Source of the DNA: Candidatus Pelagibacter sp.
GTDB lineage: Bacteria; Pseudomonadota; Alphaproteobacteria; Pelagibacterales; Pelagibacteraceae
Reading direction: 5' to 3'
DNA: 12,188 nt
NCBI GenBank assembly: GCA_002708525.1
Contig: PAOP01000020.1
Span: forward strand, 14,034 to 26,221
Positions 1-7,357 of the stretch are shown here, in pieces (position 1 is the first letter of the stretch; the number at the start of each line of letters is the position of its first letter). Both the position numbers and the translations under genes were made by a program. Under the pieces are notes generated by a model. The model was not told the origin of the DNA and ran no database searches. It worked only from the letters and a program-made list of their open reading frames with translations.

Positions 1-920
1 TCTACTTGAATTTCATTATCAAAATGACCTATGTTACAAAGAATTGACCTATCTTTCATTGCTCTCATATGATCAGCTGTAACAATGTCTTTATTACCCG
101 TTGCTGTTACAACTATATCAGCTTGACCAATCATTTCGTCCATCAGAACTACTTCATAACCTTCCATAGCTGCTTGGAGCGCACAAATTGGATCTGTCTC
201 TGTAACCATTACTCTAGCACCACTTTGTCTTAAAGATGCAGCGCTACCTTTTCCAACATCTCCAAAGCCTGCAACTATTGCAACTTTACCTGACATCATC
301 ACGTCTGTTGCTCTTTTAATTCCATCAACTAAACTTTCTCTACATCCATATAAATTATCAAACTTTGATTTAGTAACTGAGTCGTTAACATTTATTGCTG
401 GCACTAAAAGTGTTCCTTGTTCTTCCATTTTTTTCAGAGCTAATACTCCAGTGGTAGTTTCTTCACTTAATCCTTTAATATCTTTTAATAAATCTTTGTA
501 GTCTTTGTGCATAAGTGCTGTAAGATCTCCACCATCATCTAAAATCATATTTGGTTTCCAATCTTTTTTTCCTTCAATTGTTTGTCTCACACACCACCAA
601 TATTCTTCCTCAGTTTCGCCTTTCCATGCAAATACAGGAATACCTGCTTTAGCGATAGCTGCTGCTGCATGATCTTGTGTAGAAAAAATATTACAAGATG
701 ACCATCTCACCTCTGCTCCTAGGTCTACAAGAGTTTCAATTAAAACAGCTGTTTGAATTGTCATATGTAGACAACCTAAAATTCTTGCACCTTTTAATGG
801 ATTTTTACCTTTATATTCTTCTCTTAATGCCATTAAACCTGGCATCTCGGTTTCTGCTAAAGAAATTTCTTTTCTACCAAAGTCTGCTTCTTCAATATTT
901 TTTACTTTATAATCTTGCAT
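1..920 (-). CDS. ahcY: Adenosylhomocysteinase (SAH hydrolase), N-terminal 306 codons; 3' end beyond the left edge
   Basis: AhcY reversibly hydrolyses S-adenosylhomocysteine to adenosine and homocysteine in the cytoplasm, using bound NAD. It relieves product inhibition of SAM-dependent methylases. The frame is open from ATG at 920 to base 1. I translated it by hand: the N-terminus leads into AETEMPGLM (residues 22-30), which is typical of the family. Visible landmarks are LHMTIQT with H52, DDGGDLT with D129, SEETTTGV with E154, [11 protein letters not shown] with K184 and D188, the Rossmann loop [10 protein letters not shown] (218-227), and [10 protein letters not shown] with H299 near the edge. 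All expected catalytic residues up to the edge are present. About 120-160 C-terminal residues are missing because the window ends. The gene lies 45 bases downstream of chvG on the same strand. No Shine-Dalgarno sequence is obvious, and a 7-bp hairpin abuts the start codon. Confidence 0.96.
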   Translation of the reverse strand, partial: MQDYKVKNIEEADFGRKEISLAETEMPGLMALREEYKGKNPLKGARILGCLHMTIQTAVLIETLVDLGAEVRWSSCNIFSTQDHAAAAIAKAGIPVFAWKGETEEEYWWCVRQTIEGKKDWKPNMILDDGGDLTALMHKDYKDLLKDIKGLSEETTTGVLALKKMEEQGTLLVPAINVNDSVTKSKFDNLYGCRESLVDGIKRATDVMMSGKVAIVAGFGDVGKGSAASLRQSGARVMVTETDPICALQAAMEGYEVVLMDEMIGQADIVVTATGNKDIVTADHMRAMKDRSILCNIGHFDNEIQV

Positions 921-970
921 GAAGTTGGTTTTGTAGCAACTTCTGAAATTTAATCAACCAAAGAATTATA
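921..970 (-). promoter_or_regulatory. Putative ahcY leader: TATAAT box and start-abutting hairpin
   Basis: Read on the minus strand, a perfect TATAAT (970-965) overlaps the chvG stop codon. No good -35 lies 16-18 bases upstream. It would start RNA near 958. The leader then holds GAAGUUG (943-937) and CAACUUC (927-921), a perfect 7-bp stem with a 9-nt loop ending one base before the ahcY AUG. A second, partly exclusive pairing is possible: UUGGUU (961-956) with AACCAA (930-925), which uses the 3' arm of the first stem. This could be a small cis-regulatory RNA or simply a chance hairpin. I cannot match it to a known SAH or SAM riboswitch consensus. Confidence 0.35.
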
Positions 971-2498
971 TTTTGGGAAATATTATTTCTATTCTTGCAC
1001 CCTTGTCCTTATTATTTGTCGCACTTATTTCTCCACTATGTAACTCCACAAGATTTTTTACAATATTAAGACCTAAACCAGAGTGTTCTCCAAATTTGTC
1101 AGGTCTATTGCTATAAAATCTATTAAATATTTTGTTTGTATCTTTTTCATCAAAGCCAGCTCCTTGATCGGAAACCAATAGTCCTATTTTGTTCTCATCT
1201 TTAAGGAATAATTCGACATTTATCTCTTGATTATCTTCACTAAATGAGATCGAATTTTCTAACAAATTTGCAATTATTTGTTCAATTCGACTTTCGATTC
1301 CTAAAATTTCAACGTTTTTTAAATTATTATTTTCAAATTTAATTTTTATTGATCTTTTTGTTTCATAAATACTATTAAAATCATCAACAACAGAATTTGT
1401 TATAAAATTTAAATCTATTTTTTTCATTTTTTCAGAAGATATTGCTGCTTCATCTTTCAACATTTGAGAATAATCTGTAATTAGTCTTTCTATACGTTCT
1501 ACATCGTGAGATACTATATTTATTAATTTATTTCTTTGATCTTTATTTTCAGTTTCAGATATAATATCAGACGCACTTTTTAAGGAGGTTAAAGGATTTC
1601 TAATTTCATGAAGTAAATCAGTAGAATAATTCTCAGCAGTTGTAATTCTTTTATTAAGTTCATTTGTCATTTCATCTAGAGATTTAGATAAAGTTCCAAG
1701 TTCATCAGCTCTATTTTTTATATTTTCAATATTTGTTTTTTCAGAACTTTTATTTTTAATTATATTTGTGTAACTGACTAAATTTTTAATTGGCTTTAAA
1801 AAATATCTATTAAGAACGTAAGAAAAAATTAATATTACAATAATTACAGCTAATGCCGTCCTTATAATAAAATTTTTTCTTTCATTAATAGCTGATTTAA
1901 TATCGTTTGCATTTTCAGTTATTGCTATATAACCAGCATTCTTTTCTTCTCTAACTACATTCTTTATAGTGATTAATAAAAATTGATCATAATTTTCTCC
2001 TGTAAAGGTAAAAGGTCTCCCTAATTCCTTTGATTTCGAATAAATTTTTAAATTGCTCTTTACGTAATCTTGTTTTTTATCATTTAAGTCACCATTTTGT
2101 ACTTTTGTGGTCTTTTGATCTTTGCTTTGGTCATCTATCTCAATTTTGTCAAGTCTTTTAGAAAATGCTCTTGGATCAAGATCCAAGGTATCAGTATCAC
2201 CTATTAATTTAAAAGAACTATCAAAAATTTGAACTCTATCAATATTTTGAAAAAGAAATTTTGTAGAAAATAAAAAATCTCTTATTTCATCTTCATTAAA
2301 TTTTATTTTTAAACGGTTAATATTTTCAATTGTGTTGTTTAAAGTTTTAATATGATTAGAAGTTTTATTCTTTATTAATACTGGCTGAACATTAATTACA
2401 TAAAAAAAAGTAAGAATTCCTATTAAAATAAAAACAACAAAATTAATAAATAAAAATTTTTGTAAAATTGATAAATTTTTAAGTTTATAAAGTTTCAT
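966..2498 (-). CDS. chvG: ChvG-type sensor histidine kinase
   Basis: This is a membrane histidine kinase of 510 residues that would phosphorylate the ChvI-type regulator encoded just upstream. TM1 is at about 11-36. An extracytoplasmic sensor domain follows (about 37-210), with a ChvG-like patch RVQIFDSSFKLIGDTD and a hydrophilic, Lys/Asp-rich stretch at 118-150. TM2 (about 211-229) leads into a HAMP linker (about 230-283). The H-box LLHEIRNPLTSL places the phospho-accepting His at 297. The ATPase domain shows an N-box around N421/N425, the G1 box DQGAGF (454-459), the F-box FNRFYS and the G2 box SGLGL (483-487), so it should be active. The ATG overlaps the chvI stop by one base (TAATG), implying translational coupling. 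The family usually senses envelope stress or acidity; the signal here is unknown. An EnvZ-like name is a possible alternative. Confidence 0.85.
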   Translation of the reverse strand: MKLYKLKNLSILQKFLFINFVVFILIGILTFFYVINVQPVLIKNKTSNHIKTLNNTIENINRLKIKFNEDEIRDFLFSTKFLFQNIDRVQIFDSSFKLIGDTDTLDLDPRAFSKRLDKIEIDDQSKDQKTTKVQNGDLNDKKQDYVKSNLKIYSKSKELGRPFTFTGENYDQFLLITIKNVVREEKNAGYIAITENANDIKSAINERKNFIIRTALAVIIVILIFSYVLNRYFLKPIKNLVSYTNIIKNKSSEKTNIENIKNRADELGTLSKSLDEMTNELNKRITTAENYSTDLLHEIRNPLTSLKSASDIISETENKDQRNKLINIVSHDVERIERLITDYSQMLKDEAAISSEKMKKIDLNFITNSVVDDFNSIYETKRSIKIKFENNNLKNVEILGIESRIEQIIANLLENSISFSEDNQEINVELFLKDENKIGLLVSDQGAGFDEKDTNKIFNRFYSNRPDKFGEHSGLGLNIVKNLVELHSGEISATNNKDKGARIEIIFPKI

Positions 2499-3196
2499 TA
2501 TTTAACATTCCAACGATATCCACTCCCATATCTTGTTTCAATCGCTGAAAAATTAATATCAACTTTTTTAAACTTTTTCCTTATTCTTTTTACATGACTA
2601 TCGATAGTTCGATCTTCTATATCTGTGTCTTCTCTATAAGCAACATCCATTAATTGAGATCTTTCTTTGATAATACCAGGTCTTTTGGCAAGTTCTTTGA
2701 CAATTAAAAATTCTGTTGTGGTCAGCTTTTCTGGAAGCTCTTTGCCATCCCATTCGCATTCAAGTTGTGATGGATCTAGCCTTAATTTTCCGTGTGAAAT
2801 AATAATTTTATTTTCTTCTATGTTTGTATCTTTTTTTCTTAATTGAACCTTAATTCTCTCTACAAGAACTTTGGGCGAAAATCCTCCAGATTTTTTTACA
2901 AAATCATCTGCTCCTAGTTTTAAATTTAATAATTCATCAACTTCTTCATCTTTTGAAGTAAGCATTATTATTGGCATTGAGGTTTTTTTTCTTAATTTTT
3001 TTAATAACTCTTCTCCGTCCATTCTTGGCATTTTAATATCAACAACAGCTAGATCAGGAGGATTTCTTGAAAGACCAATTAATGCACTTTCGCCATCGAG
3101 ATAAGTTTGAACATTAAAACCCTCTTTTTCAAGTGTCATTGTAAGACTTGTTAAAATATTTCTATCATCGTCAATTAAAGCAACAGTTTGTTTCAT
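2498..3196 (-). CDS. chvI: ChvI-type DNA-binding response regulator (OmpR/PhoB family), unusual switch loop
   Basis: This is a 232-residue response regulator and the likely partner of the adjacent kinase. I chose the ATG at 3196 because MKQTVALIDDDRNILTS matches the normal ChvI N-terminus. The open frame extends upstream to 3265, but that would add 23 non-homologous residues and overlap polA. The receiver spans about 4-118, with acidic pocket D9-D11, phospho-acceptor D53 in VVDIKMPRMDG, switch Thr T80 and conserved Lys K102. A winged-helix domain (about 135-230) has the expected DRTIDSHVKRIRKKF recognition region and a YGSGYRW end. One oddity is that the invariant Lys-Pro after the beta5 strand is replaced: K102 is followed by S-G-G-F, which lacks the Pro and adds two residues relative to the family's K-P-F-S. 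It lies 50 bases after polA and shares TAATG with chvG. Confidence 0.88.
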   Translation of the reverse strand: MKQTVALIDDDRNILTSLTMTLEKEGFNVQTYLDGESALIGLSRNPPDLAVVDIKMPRMDGEELLKKLRKKTSMPIIMLTSKDEEVDELLNLKLGADDFVKKSGGFSPKVLVERIKVQLRKKDTNIEENKIIISHGKLRLDPSQLECEWDGKELPEKLTTTEFLIVKELAKRPGIIKERSQLMDVAYREDTDIEDRTIDSHVKRIRKKFKKVDINFSAIETRYGSGYRWNVK

Positions 3197-3207
3197 ATAT
3201 AATATTA

Positions 3208-3236
3208 AAAATACTAAATTGTTTAAATTTGGGCAA
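3208..3236 (-). promoter_or_regulatory. Weak candidate chvI promoter in the polA-chvI gap
   Basis: On the minus strand TTGCCC (3236-3231) and TATTTT (3213-3208) are separated by exactly 17 bases. Each matches the sigma-70 consensus at four of six positions. Transcription would begin only a few bases before the chvI ATG. In such AT-rich DNA a chance match is quite possible, and read-through from polA is the alternative. Confidence 0.22.
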
Positions 3237-3246
3237 CTAATTGTTA

Positions 3247-6006
3247 TTAATGCAATTCTCCCCAATTATTACCAGTGTTTATATCAACTAATAGGGGTAT
3301 CGAAAACGAATGTAGATTACTGTCTTTAACACTTATCATTGTATCTTTTATTAAGTTACATGCAGAACTAATATTCGCAGTTTTTGTTTCAAAAATAAGC
3401 TCGTCATGGATTTGTAATAAAATATCAGTTTTAATTTTATTCGTTTCTTCAAATAATCTTATCATAGCTAATCGCATTATCTCAGAGGCTGATCCTTGAA
3501 TAGGCGCATTGATGGCAGCTCTTTCTTGAAAATTTCTAATATTAAAATTTTTATCATTTATACCTGTGATATGTGTTTTTCTTCCAAATATATTATTAAC
3601 ATAGCCACTTTTTCTACAAAATTTAATTGTATGAGACATATAATCTTTTATTTCAGGAAATTTTAAAAAATATGAGTTTAAAAATTCTTCTGCCTCAACA
3701 TTTGATACTCCTATCTGCTTAGCTAGTCCGTACTGAGAAATTCCATAAATTATTCCAAAGTTTATAGCTTTTGCTTTTCTTCTCATGTCTGCATTAATTT
3801 TTTTTATATCAACTCCAAAAACTTGACTGGCTGTTAAAGAATGTACATCTTCATTATTTATAAATGCTTTTTTTAATTGTTTTACATCTGCTAAGTCAGC
3901 AAGGATTCTCATTTCTATTTGATTGTAGTCTGCTGAAATCAGTTTTTTTCCTTTATCCGAAATGAAAGCTTTTCTAATATCCTTACCTTCTTCAGTTTTT
4001 ATAGGTATATTTTGTAAGTTTGGGTCACTAGATGCTAGTCTTCCAGTTGAGGTTGCTGCCAAAAGAAAAGAAGTATGAATTCTTTTAGTATTTGGATTAA
4101 TGTATTCTGGAAGTGCATCCGAGTAAGTATTTTTGAGCTTGCTAGACTGTCTCCATTCTAAAACTAACTTTGGAAATTCATGCCCTTTAAATGCCAAATC
4201 CTCCAGGACTGAGGCACCAGTGGCAAAACTCCCCTTTTTGGTTTTCTTTAAAGAAGCTATTTTAAGATCATTATACATGATCTCCCCAAGCTGCTTGGTA
4301 GAAGCTATATTGAAATTTCTTTTTGAAATCTTAAATATTTTTTTCTCTAAGTTAACGATATTAGTAGAAAATTTATCTGAAAGTTTTTTTAAGAAAGAAT
4401 TATCAATTTTAATTCCATTTATTTCCATAAATGCTAAAATTTTAATTAAAGGTTTTTCAAAAATTTCATAAATATTTAATAATTTTTCATTTTTTAGTGA
4501 CTTTAAAAACAATTTATATAACCTAAAAGTTATATCTGCATCCTCCGCGGCATAATTTTTTGCTTCCTCGACTTTTACCTCGCTAAAATTGATTTGTTTT
4601 TTTCCAGCTCCAACCAAATCTTTAAATTTTATAGTTTGATGATTTAAATGAATTTCAGCAAGAGTATCCATATTGTGCCTATTTTTTCCAGCATCTAAAA
4701 CATAAGACATCAACATTGTGTCTTCCATGCAATTAATATCGATTCCTCTATGCCAGAAAATTATGTAGTCAAATTTTATATTTTGTCCTATTTTTTTAAT
4801 ACTATGATCCTCTAGATAAGGTTTTAAAATCTTTATAACCTTTTCTTCATCAAGATTTTTATGATTTTTGTGACCTAGTGGAATATAACAAGCTTTTCCT
4901 ATCGCGTTTGAAATCGAAATTCCAACAAGTCTTGCTTGATGAGGATCTAATGAATTAGTTTCAGTATCAATAGCAAATTCTCCAGCTTCTTCTCCAGCCT
5001 CTAGCCATTTTTTTATTTCATCTTCACTTTTTAATAAATAATAATTTTTATCTGAAATTTTGGTATTTTGATTTAAAATTTTGCTTTCTTGTTTTTCAAA
5101 TTTAGTTTCACCATATGTTGATATCACTGAACTTAATAATCTATTAAATTCCATCTCTCTTAAAAAATTGTAGAGTTTTGCACGATCAACTTCTTTTAAC
5201 TCAAAATCTTCGAGCTTATCCTTAACTGGAACATCATTTTTTAATGTTACTAATTTTTTACTTATTATCGCTTTATCTTTATTTTCTATCAAAGTTTCTC
5301 TTCTTTTATTTTGTTTAATATTATCTGCTTTTTTAAGAAGGTTTTCTAAATTTCCGTACTCTTTAATTAATTCAGCCGCTGTTTTGACACCAATACCAGG
5401 AACTCCAGGTACATTATCTGTACTATCACCAGCTAATGCTTGAACATCTATTACACTTTCGGGCTTAACACCAAATTTTTTATCTACATCTTCTTTTGTA
5501 ATAAATTTATTTTTCATCGGATCATAAATCCTCACATTTTTTTTAAATAGTTGCATAAGATCTTTATCAGATGATACAATTGTTACCTTGGCTCCTATTT
5601 CCAATATTTGCTCAACATAAGTGGCTATTAGATCATCAGCTTCATAATTTATGAGTTCAACTGATGGTAAATTGAAAGCTAAAACTGATTTACGTATATA
5701 ATCAAATTGTGGAATCAAATCGTCAGGTGCATCTGACCTATTTCCTTTATATTCGCTATATATTTCATTTCTAAAATTTTTTCTCGCTGAGTCAAAAATA
5801 ACAGCAAAATGTGTTGGTTTTTCCAAATTATCATTTGATTTTGAATCCTCAAGAAGTTTGAAAAGCATGTTACAAAATCCAGCTACTGCTCCAACCGGTA
5901 ATCCATCACTTTTACGAGTTAAGGGAGGTAATGCATAATATGCCCTAAATATATACCCAGATCCATCAATCAAATAAATATGATCTGATTTTTTTATTTT
6001 GTTCAT
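3247..6006 (-). CDS. polA: DNA polymerase I
   Basis: This is a three-domain repair and Okazaki-fragment polymerase of 919 residues, the full usual length. The N-terminal 5'-3' exonuclease (about 8-300) starts with YLIDGSGYIFRAYYALPPL and contains the metal-site region YEADDLIATY and the H3TH part GVPGIGVKTA. The 3'-5' proofreading domain (about 320-505) keeps D347 and E349 in FAIDTET, the GQNIKFDY motif and YAAEDAD, so proofreading appears intact. The polymerase domain has motif A SADYNQIEMR (D693), the O-helix RRKAKAINFGIIYG (742-755) and motif C QIHDEL (D868). It begins with ATG at 6006 and ends with NNWGELH, as expected for the family. It is the first gene of the leftward block and is divergent from bioY. 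I see no defect. Confidence 0.98.
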   Translation of the reverse strand: MNKIKKSDHIYLIDGSGYIFRAYYALPPLTRKSDGLPVGAVAGFCNMLFKLLEDSKSNDNLEKPTHFAVIFDSARKNFRNEIYSEYKGNRSDAPDDLIPQFDYIRKSVLAFNLPSVELINYEADDLIATYVEQILEIGAKVTIVSSDKDLMQLFKKNVRIYDPMKNKFITKEDVDKKFGVKPESVIDVQALAGDSTDNVPGVPGIGVKTAAELIKEYGNLENLLKKADNIKQNKRRETLIENKDKAIISKKLVTLKNDVPVKDKLEDFELKEVDRAKLYNFLREMEFNRLLSSVISTYGETKFEKQESKILNQNTKISDKNYYLLKSEDEIKKWLEAGEEAGEFAIDTETNSLDPHQARLVGISISNAIGKACYIPLGHKNHKNLDEEKVIKILKPYLEDHSIKKIGQNIKFDYIIFWHRGIDINCMEDTMLMSYVLDAGKNRHNMDTLAEIHLNHQTIKFKDLVGAGKKQINFSEVKVEEAKNYAAEDADITFRLYKLFLKSLKNEKLLNIYEIFEKPLIKILAFMEINGIKIDNSFLKKLSDKFSTNIVNLEKKIFKISKRNFNIASTKQLGEIMYNDLKIASLKKTKKGSFATGASVLEDLAFKGHEFPKLVLEWRQSSKLKNTYSDALPEYINPNTKRIHTSFLLAATSTGRLASSDPNLQNIPIKTEEGKDIRKAFISDKGKKLISADYNQIEMRILADLADVKQLKKAFINNEDVHSLTASQVFGVDIKKINADMRRKAKAINFGIIYGISQYGLAKQIGVSNVEAEEFLNSYFLKFPEIKDYMSHTIKFCRKSGYVNNIFGRKTHITGINDKNFNIRNFQERAAINAPIQGSASEIMRLAMIRLFEETNKIKTDILLQIHDELIFETKTANISSACNLIKDTMISVKDSNLHSFSIPLLVDINTGNNWGELH

Positions 6007-6064
6007 ATCTAGATTTTAACTTATAATTTTTAAATATTATAAGAGTAAAATGAACTTTAATTAA
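5999..6064. promoter_or_regulatory. Divergent polA/bioY regulatory spacer with TATAAT-bearing inverted repeat
   Basis: A perfect 8-bp inverted repeat, CTTATAAT (6020-6027) and ATTATAAG (6036-6043), is separated by 8 bases. Each arm contains a TATAAT box, one reading rightward (6022-6027) and one leftward (6041-6036). Possible -35 elements at 17-bp spacing are TTGTTC (5999-6004) for bioY and TTAATT (6064-6059) for polA, both poor. Start sites would fall near 6034 and 6029, so the two promoters would overlap face to face. The repeat could also be an operator. It does not look like a BirA or BioR biotin operator. Confidence 0.4.
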
Positions 6065-6106
6065 AAAAAAACTAGACTATATTGCATATAGTTGTATTTT
6101 AAGCCT

Positions 6107-6658
6107 ATGGAACTGACAAAAACAATTACAAATAGTAAAATCCTTAAAATATTTTTAATTGCTATTTTAGGTTCAATTTTACTAACAATTTCTGCTAAGA
6201 TAAAAATTCCATTTTATCCAGTGCCTATGACAATGCAGACTTTCATTGTATTATTTTTAGGCATTGCTTTTGGTTATAAAGTAGGTGTTTGTTCTGTTTT
6301 ATTATATCTAATTGAAGGTATATTTGGTCTTCCTGTATTTTCGAATTCTCCAGAAAAAGGCGTAGGCATTGTATATTTTACTGGTCCAACCATGGGGTAT
6401 TTGATTGGATTTATATTTGCATGTTTTTTAGCTGGATTTTTTAATTATAATAATAGTTTTTTCAAAAATCTTTTTAAAATACTATTATCAACATCATTAA
6501 TTTATATTTTTGGAATATTGTGGCTTGGTACACTTATAGGTTGGGACAAGCCAATACTCCAATTTGGTTTATATCCTTTTTTATTGGCAGAATTGTTCAA
6601 GATTTTATTAATTACCCTTTTGATAAATAAAGTTAAGAATTTTAGAAAAATTATCTAG
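6107..6658 (+). CDS. bioY: BioY-family biotin transporter (ECF S component)
   Basis: This is a membrane protein of 183 residues that binds biotin for uptake. I chose ATG at 6107; the frame can be extended to a TTG at 6092, but this adds only five residues and the ATG gives the usual BioY N-terminus. Family marks are IPFYPVPMTMQTF (about 34-46), YLIEGIFGLPVF (about 67-78) and TGPTMGYLIGF (about 92-102). About six hydrophobic helices are expected. Neither BioM/BioN nor EcfA/EcfT is encoded nearby, so it either works alone, as some proteobacterial BioY proteins do, or uses an energising module from elsewhere. Uptake would suit a biotin-requiring streamlined organism, though that is inference. 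Its 3' end overlaps regA by 8 bases tail to tail. It is a single-gene unit, divergent from polA. Confidence 0.92.
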   Translation: MELTKTITNSKILKIFLIAILGSILLTISAKIKIPFYPVPMTMQTFIVLFLGIAFGYKVGVCSVLLYLIEGIFGLPVFSNSPEKGVGIVYFTGPTMGYLIGFIFACFLAGFFNYNNSFFKNLFKILLSTSLIYIFGILWLGTLIGWDKPILQFGLYPFLLAELFKILLITLLINKVKNFRKII

Positions 6659-7214
6659 GAGATCTTTTAGAAAGGATTCTTTGAAGAGTTCTTCTATGCA
6701 TCTTTAGTCTTCTAGCAGTTTCTGATACATTCCTATTACAAAGTTCAAACACTCTATGAATATGTTCCCATTTAACTCTATCAGCTGACATAGGATTTTC
6801 TGGAGGTGCGGCCTTATCATTTGGATCTGCCAAAAGTGCCTTTTCAACATCATCAGCATCTGCTGGTTTAGCAAGGTAATCTATGGCACCTTCCTTTATT
6901 GCTGCAACTGCTGTAGGGATATTTCCATAACCAGTTAGCATTACTATTCGACTTTCTGAATTATTCTTTTGAATTTCCTTTACAACCTCTAGTCCATTTC
7001 CATCATTCAATCTGAGATCTACTACCGCAAAGGCTGGTTTTTTTACTTTAACAGATTCGATGCCAACTTTTACACCCTCTGCTTGAGAAACTTGAAATCC
7101 CTTCTTTTCCATGGCTCTAGCCAATCGTTCTCTAAAAGGGTTATCATCATCTACAATTAGTAGGGATTTATCCTCAAATTCAGTAATTTTTTTTACATTT
7201 TCTTGTACTTGCAT
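6651..7214 (-). CDS. regA: RegA/PrrA/ActR-type redox response regulator
   Basis: This is a 187-residue regulator with a receiver domain (about 17-128) and a Fis-type helix-turn-helix. In the receiver D22-D24 form the acidic pocket, D66 in VVDLRLNDGNG is the phospho-acceptor, and T94 and K116-P117 are standard. A Pro-rich linker PNDKAAPPENP follows. The C-terminal helix-turn-helix, NVSETARRLKMHRRTLQ then RILSKRSPR (about 162-187), is the strongly conserved signature of RegA/PrrA/ActR. The family works with the redox-sensing kinase RegB to control respiration, carbon and nitrogen genes in alphaproteobacteria. No regB or senC is present in this window. The start is ATG at 7214 with AGG about five bases upstream. 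It is divergent from the polyamine operon, with a palindrome in the shared spacer that may be its own binding site, and it overlaps bioY tail to tail. Confidence 0.94.
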   Translation of the reverse strand: MQVQENVKKITEFEDKSLLIVDDDNPFRERLARAMEKKGFQVSQAEGVKVGIESVKVKKPAFAVVDLRLNDGNGLEVVKEIQKNNSESRIVMLTGYGNIPTAVAAIKEGAIDYLAKPADADDVEKALLADPNDKAAPPENPMSADRVKWEHIHRVFELCNRNVSETARRLKMHRRTLQRILSKRSPR

Positions 7215-7267
7215 GAGGCCTATATGGAGACAAATAAATTAATTTCAATAGCATAATTTGCTTTACA

Positions 7268-7287
7268 TTAAGCGACATATCGCCTAA
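7268..7287. promoter_or_regulatory. Palindromic candidate operator (GCGA-N4-TCGC) between regA and the polyamine operon
   Basis: The core GCGACATATCGC (7272-7283) has perfect GCGA/TCGC arms and is flanked by TTA and TAA, so 16 of 20 positions are symmetric. In DNA this AT-rich the GC arms stand out. RegA/PrrA/ActR proteins bind degenerate GCG(A/G)C...GNCGC-like sites, so autoregulation of regA and control of the divergent operon are plausible. TTTACA (7262-7267) lies 17 bases before TAAATG (7285-7290), with the palindrome in between. That would be a good -35 but a poor -10. Confidence 0.45.
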
Positions 7288-7357
7288 ATGCTGGTTTTAA
7301 TGAAATTTGCATACCAGATATGTGAGTTTTTTTTGTTAAATTTTTTTTGAGGTATTT
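7288..7357 (+). promoter_or_regulatory. Leader of the polyamine operon with two 8-T tracts and a strong ribosome site
   Basis: CTGGT (7291-7295) can pair with ACCAG (7313-7317), a weak 5-bp stem. Eight Ts follow at 7327-7334 and another eight at 7341-7348. GAGG (7349-7352) is a clear Shine-Dalgarno sequence five bases before the ornithine decarboxylase ATG. The T tracts could pause RNA polymerase, but the stem is too weak and too distant for a convincing terminator. I do not recognise the alphaproteobacterial speF RNA motif here. Confidence 0.4.

Noticed and set aside
698..922. 74-codon rightward open frame
   Set aside because: It is antisense to the well-conserved ahcY N-terminal region and its Leu/Phe-rich translation resembles nothing; it is a shadow of ahcY.
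3197..3265. Upstream extension of chvI to 3265
   Set aside because: The added 23 residues do not belong to the receiver family and would overlap polA; MKQTVALIDDD at 3196 is the family start.
4133..4471. 112-codon rightward open frame inside polA
   Set aside because: It is antisense to a clearly functional polymerase I region and is explained by AT-rich codon use. The shorter ones at 2871-3104 and 3275-3499 were dropped for the same reason.
7288..7348. Rho-independent terminator or speF-type RNA before ornithine decarboxylase
   Set aside because: The only stem is 5 bp with a 17-nt loop, and the T tract begins 10 bases after it. No GC-rich hairpins typical of the speF motif are visible.
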